Assembly: GCA_029237695.1 (NCBI GenBank)
Contig: CM055279.1
Span: forward strand, 62,655,586 to 62,719,585
Source: Conchocele bisecta
Taxonomy: Eukaryota; Mollusca; Bivalvia; Lucinida; Thyasiridae
DNA length: 64,000 nt
Reading direction: 5' to 3'
The notes beneath the pieces were generated by a model. That model saw only the letters and a list, made by a program, of their open reading frames with translations, had not been told where the DNA came from and did no database searches. This document shows positions 20,043-29,049 of this stretch, piece after piece. How positions within the stretch are numbered: position 1 is the stretch's first letter; each line of letters starts with the position of its first letter. The translations under genes were made by a program, and so were the position numbers.

Positions 20043-21070
20043 ATGTGTATATACGGACCAGGTAGTTCTTCCAATTCCAATCGGGATTGGGTGACAGATT
20101 CAAATAATTTGGAACCGGCAGAAGGGGGATTCGTACCGACAGAGAGTGACTTTTTAACTACCGGAAAAACCAAGGCCCTGATCAATAAAACTATATCGAA
20201 GGCCACAAACGGGATTCACAGGAGTATAGCAGATGTTAGAGTAGAAGTGCTAACGACGACTGCACAAGTTGGGGAAGAGGCCCGGACGAAAATTGAGGGA
20301 GTCCGAACGGGTATTGAGAAAGACCAGGCGACCCTTACGGAGGCTTATAAGGTGTTGCGCTCAGAGGACTCTGCAGCACTTACTGTACTAGGAGGAAAAA
20401 TAACAGAATTTCGGGAAGAGGCCCGGTTCGGGGTTGAGGGGGTCCGAACGGGTATTGAGAAAGCCCGAGAAGACCACCAGACGGCCCTAACGGATGCTTA
20501 TAGGGTGTTGCGCACAGAGTACTCTCTCAACAGAGAAGCATCACTTACTGAACTAGGTGAAAAATAACAGAATTTCAAAAAAAGGCCCGGTTGGGGGTTG
20601 AGGGAATCCGAACGGGTATTGAGAAAGACAAGGCGGCACTTATAATGTGTTGCGCTCAGAGCACTCTGCAGCACTTACTAAACTAAACGAAAAAATAACA
20701 TAATTTCGAAAAGAGGCCCGGTTGGGGGTTGAGAAAGCCCGAGAAGATCACCAGGCGGCCCTTCTAGAGGCTTATAGGGTTTTGCGCTCAGAGGACTCTG
20801 TAGCACTTACTGAACTCGGTGAAAAAATAACAGAATTTCGGGAAGAGGCCCGGTTGGGTATTGAGGGAGTCCGAACGGGTATTGAGAAAGCCAGAGAAGA
20901 CCACCAGACGGCCCTTACGGAGGCGTATGGGGTGTTGCGCTCAGAGGACTCTGTAGCACTTACTGAACTAAATGGAAAAATACCGATAAACTGAAACGTG
21001 TTCGTAGAGCCGCGAAGAAAGCACTTGAGGAGACCTCTGAAAAGATTCGTGCTGAGGCCCATACCTCTAT

Positions 21071-21109
<39 letters not shown>

Positions 21110-21522
21110 CTTGCCGGATTGGTGAAAACATTGAAAACGCAAAAACGTGTCATGACAGTATGGGCTGAGAAGCGGGGCCCCTTGAATGAGGGGGTCTATG
21201 AATATTCTTTAGGTGCCAACGCGACCAATAAATATGGGGGTACGCCATGACAGCTCCAGGTACACTTCTCCGAATGGCGGTCTGCTCGGTAAATGCTATT
21301 GGTAAACCTGTGGGCGCGGTCATCGTAAATCTTGTAGTGGATGGTGAAGAACGGGCAATTGGAGTCAATAAACTCGCTGGAGATAGTTCAGCGGTGGTTT
21401 TGTTCGCCGGTGACGATCCAATTAGACTTTCAGAAGGTAATGTTATTAACTTTGTTACGAAAATCGCTGACCCCGCGAGTTCTTCCACTATTGTTACATT
21501 GTTAATTGAACTTGATTTATAA
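20043..21522 (+). pseudogene. Fibre-like protein: coiled-coil repeats, poly-G tract, globular head
   Basis: From ATG 20043 there is a short N-terminus, including a palindrome copy at 20077-20090, then five repeats of about 45-50 residues. They start near 20274, 20415, 20578, 20709 and 20842, each with an EEAR-x-G-x-EGVRTGIEKAR core and a VLRSEDS-x-ALTEL core. They predict a long coiled-coil stalk. A 38-base G run (21072-21109) follows, then more stalk. The head of about 110 residues ends LLIELDL at TAA 21520. Frameshifts and stops occur near 20570, 20640, 20700, 20990, the G run and 21247. The stalk-plus-head layout resembles adenovirus-like or phage receptor-binding fibres; this is by architecture only. 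Confidence 0.6.
21072..21109 (+). repeat. 38-base uninterrupted G tract
   Basis: Thirty-eight consecutive G lie inside the fibre-like gene, where they would read as glycine. The run separates two coiled-coil segments and shifts the frame. It could be a true microsatellite with quadruplex potential or an assembly-length artefact. Confidence 0.95.
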
Positions 21523-22184
21523 TGAACGAATCACCGCTTCCGATTGTCAATACCACTCCATCAACACTGTATCCAATTGTCAATCCAATTCACGAAAGAA
21601 GTTCAGATCTTAGGTTGAATAATATCGTCGCTATGCAGGATATTTTAGTTAGATAATGTGCAAATAGAAAAAGACACGCTAAAAAATATAAGCGCGCGGC
21701 GAACATAGCTGAAGCATCTAGTACGGTTCTGGCAAGTTTATCTGTAATAAGTAGTGCGGGGACTGCTGCAACGCTATCTACAATCGTAACGGTTCCACTT
21801 GCAGGGATTTTGAGTGGAATTACCGTTTTATCTGGAATACTTTGTATGGTAATTAGGGCGGCGGGTGGAAAACTCGAGAAAAAAAGTAGAAAACATGATA
21901 GAATATCCGTTCTCGCTAGGTCTAAGAAAAATAGCATTGACGTTATAGTGTCCAAAGCGTTGGCCGATAAGAAAATATCAAATTTAGAGTTTGAATCCGT
22001 GGTGGAAGAAATGGGGAGATATGAAGAATTAAAAAATGATATTAGAATCAAAGCGCGCGCCACCATGCCCAAAATTGAGTATACTGATTGGGATAAATTT
22101 AGGGTAAATCTTGGAAATAAAGTCGGAGGAAATGTTACAGCACCACCATCCCGAAATTGTGATATTTTAGTAAATAATTTTTAA
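21522..22184 (+). pseudogene. Two-helix membrane protein (SLATT-like layout), one in-frame stop
   Basis: ATG 21522 overlaps the preceding TAA by one base (TAATG). The single frame runs 221 codons to 22184 with one in-frame TAA at 21654-21656. It has an N-terminal polar part, a basic stretch (KRHAKKYKRAANIAEA), a hydrophobic hairpin (about 21730-21865), then a charged helical C-terminal half. The two adjacent membrane segments followed by a soluble helix recall SLATT-type effector proteins. That resemblance is by layout, not by a found motif. It could be a membrane-active or virion protein of the element. Confidence 0.5.
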
Positions 22185-22186
22185 AG

Positions 22187-22548
22187 CAGTAAGCAAATTT
22201 ACATACCTATACAACATGTGTTTTTCACTGAGAATTACGCCATAATCGTATAAAAAATTCATCCGAGCATTACGCTGTAATCGCCTCACTAAGTGTTTAG
22301 AACTAACCTGTGTACACACCGTCTGTGTACACACCGTCTGTGTAAATCAATAGTCGTTTACATACCACCGATAAGGAGAAATACACTCGGCTATAAATAG
22401 CCGTCTGTTTACCTCTGCTATAAATCAATAGTCGTTTACATACCACCGATAAGGAGAAATACACTCGGCTATAAATAGCCGTCTGTTTACCTCGGCTATT
22501 GATTTTACACATGTTGGTTGTATAGTTATGTAAATTTGTTTACTGCAC
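22187..22548. mobile_element. Nested miniature inverted-repeat element with TATA-like palindromes
   Basis: About 40-bp inverted repeats (GCAGTAAGCAAATTTACATA at 22187 and its complement ending near 22548) bracket 362 bp inside Polinton 1. The interior has two direct copies of an about 79-bp unit (from about 22342), each containing the palindrome CGGCTATAAATAGCCG. No coding frame. No clear target duplication was seen. Confidence 0.65.
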
Positions 22549-23105
22549 CAATATAATTGATTATTATTAATTGTTCAGCTTTAAATTATTATTAATTTTT
22601 ACAAAATTGATAAAATGACGAACAATCCCGGAAATTCGTGAGCCTCTCTAAGTGTTTATAAATAATTATAATTTGCACACCATTTGTATGTTGTATATGA
22701 AACTGATGAGCATATATACGTTTGTTGACCTTTCAACAATTGGTCTCATCTCGTGTGTGCCATGTTGTTGATCCGGTATGACGTCCGTCTCGTCTGTTTA
22801 ATGGTAGCAGTCTCTAAATATGTGTGAATTTGGTGATGTAATTGCATAGCTCAAAGATGCCGGCCTAAAATATTTCTGCCTAAGAGCTTGCAATTTCGGA
22901 AACCAAATTCACAAAATAGGCTCGCCTTACTTCGTCGGTTTCTCTGAATTGAGGAATTGGCAATTGGGTTAAAGGCGACCCGTAAAACTAGATTGTGAGC
23001 CAACAGATGTGTGGGCTTAAGAAAGGTCCCAACACCCCAGTGGCTGGTTGCCGGCTAAGCCATCTACCCAGTCACCGGGGGTGTGTGCACGAGTGGAGGC
23101 TTTTG
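22549..23105. other. Non-coding part of Polinton 1 with a possible structured RNA
   Basis: No convincing reading frame. The segment 22970-23090 is GC-rich compared with its surroundings and folds by eye. CACCCCAGTGGCTGG (about 23030) can pair with CCCAGTCACCGGGGGTG (about 23068-23084), enclosing a GCCGGC palindrome. It may be a structured RNA or a regulatory element near the right end. Confidence 0.35.
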
Positions 23106-23507
23106 CTATTTTTCGTTGTGCTTGTTCAATAATAATTTTTCAATATCTTTATAAGCGATATCGTAGAAATGTATATTCGTAAACGAATCGTTGGGTTTTA
23201 ACAATTTTATATAATACACCCTAGTTTTATATCCGATACGCATTATCCGTCTTAATTTTTGTATTTGCCTCTTGTATAGTTCGCATAATTGCTGGTATAA
23301 TATTGTAAATGCAACGTTTTTATCGAAGCGTAATAAATTACGCTGATATTTGAAGTATTTGATATTGTCTAGTGTTTTCAATTTATAGAATTTATATATA
23401 AGACTATAACCCCCGTATTCTTCGTATAATTCTTCAACACAGACATTAAAAACTTTCAATTCACATTGTATTTTATTATCCATTTTCTCTAATAATAGTG
23501 GTATCAT
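23106..23507 (-). CDS. Unknown 133-residue protein at the right end of Polinton 1
   Basis: An intact minus-strand frame from ATG 23507 (an upstream TTG at 23528 is in frame) to 23106. The protein is rich in Tyr, Lys, Leu and Ile, predicted all-helical, with a Tyr/Lys-rich patch (GGYSLIYKFYKLKTL) and a basic C-terminal half. No domain is recognised. It lies immediately inside the right terminal repeat and reads inward, mirroring the zinc-finger gene that occupies the same place at the left end. It is one of the few unbroken genes of the element. Confidence 0.5.
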   Translation of the reverse strand: MIPLLLEKMDNKIQCELKVFNVCVEELYEEYGGYSLIYKFYKLKTLDNIKYFKYQRNLLRFDKNVAFTILYQQLCELYKRQIQKLRRIMRIGYKTRVYYIKLLKPNDSFTNIHFYDIAYKDIEKLLLNKHNEK

Positions 23508-23572
23508 TGATAGTGTTTTTCTGTTCAATTTCCAATATAATTGGGACTACAATATCATTTTGACTCCCTCTT

Positions 23573-23727
23573 TTCAAAATTATTTTCTCAAAAATTCATA
23601 AATTTGCTGTCGGATACAATTTTCTCGTTAACCAATTTTTGGATTTTTCGGGGGTGGTGGTGGTAGTATAGAGGGTTGGAAATTATTCCACCGTAGGTGG
23701 TATTATTTTGACTCCTTCTATACTACT
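23573..23727 (-). repeat. Right terminal inverted repeat of Polinton 1
   Basis: This is the reverse complement of 6799-6954 with about 12 mismatches and no gaps. Just inside it a further copy of the tip motif GAGGGAGTCAAAATGATA occurs in the same orientation. CAATA at 23728-23732 is the right target duplication. Confidence 0.92.
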
Positions 23728-24871
23728 CAATACAATGCGAAATGTATTTAAAGCGAACATGCATTATTTGACCTCATTATTGCAAGTTTCGTATCGATGC
23801 TGTTCTGAAACGTTCATTGTGTTGATGATTGTTGAACTCTTGCCATATAATCAGTAGCCTATTTCACAAAGATTGCAAAGTATACTTATCTAGCATTTAT
23901 TAAATTTGTATTATTCTTAATTTAGGACATTATCATAGACATTTTGGTATTCAGTATAATAATTCAGCATTATTTTAATCATCAAATATATGCAGTCGTT
24001 AGTTCTATATGAAATAATCAATTTCAGGAAAAATAAATTATTACTCCCTCAAAGTATACTTTGCTAGATAAGTATACTTTGCAATGTTTGGTGAAATAGG
24101 CTACTGATGTGGCTACTCGCGGTCAATTAAAATACTGGTCTGTACTGGTTTGCATTATTTGAAGTTTAGGTTATTCAGATATTAAGTGCCAGTAAAGACA
24201 ATACTATGTCGTATGTACACTGCTCATATTTGCACACCTAACGTGCGTGGGGTTGTGTTGTATTTTATATATATTGCCACTTTCTTAGATCTCATCAAAT
24301 AAACTCGCAAGTTTAAATCACGCATTTAGTTTAAAATATAACAATACGTTTTATAAACATCCCCAATCAGCAGTACTATGTCGGCCCGACGTCGGCTGTA
24401 AGGAGTCTAACGGCAGCCGACGTATGCTGACGTAGGCCCGCCGTCGTTCCGATGTCAGTTGGATTTTATAAAACATATAAATGCATAGAAACAGTTTATA
24501 GTCTAGGCCTACAGACACAACTATATACTAGAGATGCAAGTTTTGTTATATATTTGCCATATTTGTCAATCACGAGTGATGACGTAATGCCGATGTCGGG
24601 CCGACGTGTATTAGCCATTTTGCAAAGTAAAAAGAAACAGTCAAACAAAGAAGAGTTAAACAAAACAATGTTATTTAAATAAAAAATAACGGAAAAATAG
24701 TGTTTGTTCCAAGTTTTGACATACATCGCATAACATGATATTACGATGTTTAAGCAATGTCGGGCCAACATCACCTCGCTGTTCAAACTAAATTGAAGGG
24801 AGTTAACTTTGGAAGAAACAATTTCAGTCACGTCTACCAAAGTCAAGTGTGTATCTCTAAAATATACAATA
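23728..24871. other. Host DNA between the two Polintons, with a MITE
   Basis: A miniature inverted-repeat element spans about 23849-24112, with 45-bp arms (CAGTAGCCTATTTCAC... and complement) and no gene. From 24378 to 24610 several GTCGGCCCGACGTCGG-like palindromes occur, a dispersed repeat. No host exon is visible. Confidence 0.5.
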
Positions 24872-25004
24872 GGAGTAGTAATGGGTGCCACTATGGTACG
24901 GTTTTTTAACATGTGTATTTTCCATAGACAACTTTTACCCCGGTTGTCTATGTAAAATACACATGTCAAAAAACCGTACCATAGGTGGCACCCCTTATTA
25001 CTCC
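24872..25004. repeat. Near-perfect hairpin, about 60-bp arms
   Basis: GGAGTAGTAATGGGTGCCAC and the following 40 bases are repeated in inverse orientation to 25004, with a short loop (TTTTACCCC). The sub-sequence ACCGTACCATAGTGGCACCCC recurs at about 25050-25070, and TGAACCATTTTGTTGATTCG recurs near 26335. These look like terminal sequences of element 2 or a fold-back insertion. Confidence 0.8.
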
Positions 25005-25468
25005 CATTATCAGGGGTGGAAACTTCTTGTATTACGCTATAGTGGTTAAAAACCGTACCATAGTGGCACCCCTGAACCATTTTGTTGATTCGTGAATTTT
25101 ATCAGGGGGTGGAAACTTCTTGTATCACGCTATAGTAACACCCTGAACATTTAGGGATGTACTGTTTTCCTCCATATAATTTTCAAATATTTTTGACAAC
25201 TCCAATATTATCAAATACATATGAAAATGTCATAGAAATAATTTTCATCCACTTCTGACAACTCTAATATTGACATAAGTTGATGAAAATAAATATTGAT
25301 TGTAAATCAATATATTGGTATTTTTCGTTTATTTATCGGGGGAAAATTGAATACGAGATATGTAAAGTTTTAATAATAATATTTTATTGAACAATAACAT
25401 ATTTACAACATGGAATTATAGACCAGATATGATATTCATATTTGATCTTTACAAAAGTTCATGCAATA

Positions 25469-26107
25469 TTATGTTAACATATTTGCAACATGAAGTAATT
25501 TTGGAAAATGCAAAGACATGACATGATGATATTGTTGTGGTTTACAACATAGACACCCGACAGATGTTGAACTTTGTTGAGGTCCTTCGTAGAGTGTTCC
25601 GAAGTGATGTTTGAACCAGATCGTTATAGTCCTATCATTCTTGAAGTAATTTGATGAACTGAATGTTTGTTGAATACAGAGACGCAGAGTATTTCCTCTT
25701 GCAATCGCAATCAACACAAACACACAGTATTTTCCACATGTTGTACTGAATACACTTTGTAGTCTCTGTTTGTTAAATGTCCATTTCGTAGAATTGTTTT
25801 TCAAGAAAGACAATATTTCTGCGTGTAGTGGTGGTAACCCATAGGAGTCAAAGTAGATGGCTTCATTCTTCTGGTCGAATACAATAGCTATCCAATGTTT
25901 TCCAGGTTGATCAGAATTATCCGTGTTGATTATGTACGCTTGGACGTCTAATGGTCTGTGATTTGGTAGCTTGTCTTTTGGGCATACTATTCCTTTTAGT
26001 CTCTTCAGCCATATTTCTCGATCCAGAATATACTGTAATTCGATGGTGTTTCCATCTTTGGATGTTGATTTCACCAATACGTTGCTTTTAGGATTTGTTT
26101 TGTTCAT
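25469..26107 (-). CDS. PRO: Adenain-like cysteine protease, intact inverted copy
   Basis: An intact frame from ATG 26107 encodes 212 residues. The C5/Ulp1-like catalytic elements are visible: His in GKHWIAIVFD, an acidic residue in IYFDSYG, a Gln in LQSVF, and the nucleophile block TTCGKYCVFV. A Cys-rich tail (VGCLCCKPQQYHH) follows. Polinton proteases of this kind process capsid precursors. It is the inverted counterpart of 37292-37928, which carries a 2-base deletion; this copy does not. It is followed on the same strand by a capsid gene end, showing that the capsid-protease order is kept. Confidence 0.88.
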   Translation of the reverse strand: MNKTNPKSNVLVKSTSKDGNTIELQYILDREIWLKRLKGIVCPKDKLPNHRPLDVQAYIINTDNSDQPGKHWIAIVFDQKNEAIYFDSYGLPPLHAEILSFLKNNSTKWTFNKQRLQSVFSTTCGKYCVFVLIAIARGNTLRLCIQQTFSSSNYFKNDRTITIWFKHHFGTLYEGPQQSSTSVGCLCCKPQQYHHVMSLHFPKLLHVANMLT

Positions 26108-26334
26108 AATTGTCCAATATTAATAGTCGGTGATCACTTCACGAAGACAATTTATTTCAATCTGGTTTTCAAACTCTGAGAACACTATGACATTGATGAT
26201 TTTTTCAAGTGCTCTGGCAAACTGAAGTTCAAGTCGTAGATTTCCAGTTCTTATAGGGTGTAGGTGCCCCTCTTCGCTGCCCTGGTCAGGTGTCAAGTCA
26301 TATCCACAGAAACAATATCCATTTACATATTCAT
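26108..26334 (-). pseudogene. Capsid protein C-terminal fragment, inverted copy
   Basis: The minus strand encodes the last about 70 residues of the element 2 capsid protein, including DLTPDQGSEEGHLHP and RLELQFARAL. It matches 37085-37291. Here the native stop is kept about 15 bases before the protease start. In the right-hand copy an about 20-bp deletion removed it, so capsid and protease overlap there. At 26335 the sequence changes abruptly to terminal-like DNA. Confidence 0.8.
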
Positions 26335-26390
26335 ACCCTGAACCATTTTGTTGGAGATTCGTGAATTTTATCCGGTTGGAAACTTCAAAA

Positions 26391-26985
26391 ACAAATTCAA
26401 AGACGTTTTACAGGTCGTAAGAAAATAGTAGGTGGTATCGATCAACAATGGCAGGCTGATTTGGCAGATATGCAACAATTCTCAGGCGAAAATGAGAATC
26501 AAAGATATCTATTGTGTGTAATAGATGCATTTTCAAAATATGCATGGGTCATACTCCTTCCTAACAAAACTGGGAAAACATTGATTAACGCGTTTGATTT
26601 GATACTGAAAACATCAAAACGTAAGCCACAGTCTTTACAAAGCGATAAAGGAACGGAATTTAATTTAAAAATAAAGAATTTCAACATTTTCTTGAAATCT
26701 AAGCACATTCATTTTTGCACAACCGAAAACCCTGAAACTAAAGCAAGTATAGTTGAACGATTTCAAAGAACTTTAAAAACACGTATGTGGAAATATTTCA
26801 CATATCATCAAACTAGAAAATATATTGATATTTTACAAAATATTGTTGATGGATACAACCGAACATACCATCGTAGTATTAAGAGGACCCCAATATCTGT
26901 CAATACCTCAAATGAAATTGAGGTTACACATGCATTGTATGGAATGAAACAAGCTATTCCAGCCAAAAACATTACAAAATGATGT
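26391..26985 (+). pseudogene. Integrase core, left copy, truncated
   Basis: The reading frame is unbroken from the basic segment before GGIDQQWQADLADM through the catalytic core. The first D lies in QADLADM, a second in SDKGTEF and the E in IVERFQRT. It stops at 26983 where the sequence switches to a capsid fragment. The N-terminal part and the C-terminal chromodomain are missing, so it is a partial gene without its own start. It is nearly identical to 33480-34060, where at least two single-base indels break the frame. Confidence 0.85.
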
Positions 26986-26989
26986 ATTG

Positions 26990-27055
26990 TGTTGATGTAA
27001 ATAGCAATGGTCATGGTATTTTTAACCGTCCATTTGAGCGAATTTTGAACATAAA
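26990..27055 (+). pseudogene. Capsid protein internal fragment
   Basis: About 60 bases match 36945-37010 of the element 2 capsid gene (NGHGIFNRPFE), in plus orientation directly after the integrase piece. This junction does not exist in the colinear copy and marks a rearrangement. Confidence 0.75.
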
Positions 27056-27483
27056 TTATATGGCCAGAAATGCCATAAACCCCATTTCTCCAGTCTCAGT
27101 CGCATATGAGCAACAGCCATGTGCACAGCTTATGGATTTATTGGATTTACATTTATTGAGCATAGGCAGACACTTCTAATGAAATACCAAGATGTGTTTT
27201 CATGTTGAATAAGAAAAATATGTGCTATTTGTGGTACCACACATTTTTTATTGCTTTTTGATACTCGTTACTTCTGTTTTTCGGTTTTTGGCAATTTGAG
27301 TTGGGTATTTAAGCAAATACGCAGCTTATCTGGAGCAATGGATTCTATAGTTTATGTTGGTGACGTCACACATGTAGGTTGCCTTCCTGGAAAGACAAAG
27401 AAATTCCTCAGGATTATTCATGTTACTTTCGGTTTTGGTTCTTGCTAACCAATAACTATTGAATTTATACTTTCTGTTTATTT
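27056..27483. other. Host repeat and unassigned DNA between Polinton fragments
   Basis: Bases 27062-27110 match the end of the dispersed element whose termini read GGCTGTGACTGGAGAAATGG, seen also near 45880, 50510, 53060 and 55230. The rest shows no gene. A host repeat wedged here implies several rounds of insertion or recombination. Confidence 0.5.
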
Positions 27484-28160
27484 TCATAGAATTTTAATAC
27501 AGGTCATCAAACAATGAACAAAGTTTCCAATATGTTTTATCGGATAGGTTTTCGGTATGTTGCTGAATTCAACTTCATGAGTAAACGGATTTACATATAA
27601 ATTCATTATGCCAATAGGCATATAATGTAAGTTTAAAAATTCATGGTTAATATGTTGACTGCCACTATCATTTTCAATTGAATTTGTTGTTTTGAATGGT
27701 ACAACTCTTAAAATCGGAGAGGCTTGAATATGTCCTACAATAGAATATTCAACAATATCAGAGTAAACAAACAAATGATTAAATCCCTCATTTAAATTTG
27801 ACAAATGTGGGAAATAATCATTTGCATCACTGCTTGAAAAAAATGTATTGTTTAATAGTTTTGGATTTCCACCTAACTTTAAAAACAATGTATGGTTAAA
27901 ATTAATTCCTGTTTTGTGAATTTTGTGGAAATTAAATTTTGGACGTTTCATACCATGAGAATATGAAACGCTAATCGCTTGCTTGCTTTTTTAAAAATAT
28001 CGTTAAAAGAATCTTGAATGATATTATCAATTGTTTCCAATACATGAGTTATTTAATGAATAGGATCCAGGTTGAAAATTAAATTTGATACTCCATTTAA
28101 TCGGGCTACCATCTTCACTAAACCCTATCTCATTTATATCAAATCTTTTATTTTTTATTT
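27484..28160 (-). pseudogene. Penton-like protein fragment, inverted copy
   Basis: The minus strand reproduces the middle of the element 2 penton-like protein (KFNFHKIHKTGINFNHTLF, FNHLFVYSDIVEYSI). The N-terminal third is frameshifted and fades out near 28150. The C-terminal end diverges after NLHYMP. Compare 34673-35569, which is intact. Confidence 0.8.
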
Positions 28161-28649
28161 CTAAATTTTTTCTTGTATAAGATCATAAGATCTTCTAACA
28201 TCTGGTGACTCTCCGGTTTCACTCTCGGTGTCCGAGTATGGTACAAGTGGTATGTTGAATGTTGTAATAAAGTATTAATCAATTTGTAACAGCTTATATA
28301 CTATCGTTACACCGTGACGGTTATAAAAGAAGCCACAACTTACATATGGTCATCATTAGTCCACTGAACTCTGAAGCGACATGGACTCTCAAGCGACAGT
28401 CTAATTTATACATGGTTATTCTCAGGTCTGATGTAACACTATATTAAAAAGTTTCATGAAAGAAACACTTACAATTTTTACATTGTCAAAAAATGAAATT
28501 TAATGTGGGATGTATTACTGTATTGTAACACTAGTACGTCTAACGTAAATTCAATGTACATTTTGTCATGTCAGATTGAAAGAATAATCATTTGATTCCA
28601 CGAAAATAAAATAATATTAATCATTTTTTTAAAAAACCAAGGAAACTTT
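28161..28649. other. Degenerate element 2-associated repeats
   Basis: Contains tctcaggtctgatgtaacac and ttacattgtcaaaaaatgaa (28420-28500), related to 29690-29760 and 29985-30060, and a copy of aatcatttgattccacgaaaat (28587) that recurs at 29270 and 30237. No gene is readable. Confidence 0.45.
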
Positions 28650-28857
28650 ATTTTCCGTAAAAACACAACTGGTCTGTGGTCTGTCGGCCACGGAAATAAC
28701 TCCGTTTATTTTCCGTGAAAAACACAACTGGTCTGTGGTCTGTCGGTCACGGAAATAACTCCGTTTATTTTCCGTAAAAAAACACAACTGGTCTGTGGTC
28801 TGTCGGCCACGGAAATAACTGTTTATTTCCCACTCGGGTCTGTCGGCCACGGAAACC
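28650..28857. repeat. Tandem repeat, about 63-bp unit, three and a half copies
   Basis: Units contain ACAACTGGTCTGTGGTCTGT, CGGCCACGGAAATAACTCCG and a TTCCGT/ACGGAA inverted pair. Non-coding. Confidence 0.9.
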
Positions 28858-28877
28858 GAAATATTTACGGAATATAA

Positions 28878-28969
28878 GATGCAATAGCCATCTGTGGAAT
28901 ATATAAGGCTGATGCAATAGCCCTGGCTATTGCATCAGCCTTATATATTCCACAGATGGCTATTGCATC
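28878..28969. repeat. Perfect 45-bp-arm hairpin
   Basis: Bases 28878-28922 are the exact reverse complement of 28925-28969 with a two-base centre (CT). Each arm itself contains two copies of GATGCAATAGCC. Perfect arms imply recent formation, gene conversion, or an assembly fold. Confidence 0.92.
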
Positions 28970-29049
28970 AGCCTTATAATTATATATTCCGAAATAATTC
29001 CACATACGTGTTTTTTAAAGTTCTTTGAAATCATCAAACTAGAAAATAT

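Larger units (their letters stand above)
12786..20090. repeat. Dispersed 12-16-bp palindrome family (C)CAATCNNGATTG(G)
   Basis: Good copies are at 12786-12797, 13503-13516, 13644-13656, 13671-13684, 13725-13739, 14439-14452, 16669-16681, 17903-17916, 17934-17945, 17970-17985 and 20077-20090. Most sit in gene junctions or in Pro/Ser/Thr-rich linkers rather than in folded domains. I found none in the polymerase gene or in element 2. They could be protein-binding sites (paired CCAAT boxes) or a tiny proliferating palindrome. Confidence 0.7.
6799..23727. mobile_element. Polinton/Maverick-type element 1, full length but decayed
   Basis: The ends are defined by gapless 155-bp terminal inverted repeats (6799-6954 and 23573-23727) beginning 5'-AGTAG, flanked by the 5-bp direct repeat CAATA at 6794-6798 and 23728-23732. 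Polintons are known to start with AG and to make short duplications, usually 6 bp. Inside lie the family's defining genes: protein-primed-type DNA polymerase B, retrovirus-like integrase, packaging ATPase, double-jelly-roll capsid protein and penton-like protein. Further small genes are arranged compactly with overlaps on both strands. The polymerase end (7.3-11.3 kb) and the right end (after 21.5 kb) are AT-rich, while 11.4-21.5 kb is visibly richer in GC. Most large genes carry stops or frameshifts, so autonomous activity is unlikely. Confidence 0.92.

Noticed and set aside
22690..22760. Hammerhead ribozyme candidate (CTGATGAG near 22700)
   Set aside because: No GAAA core or matching helices follow at the required distance.
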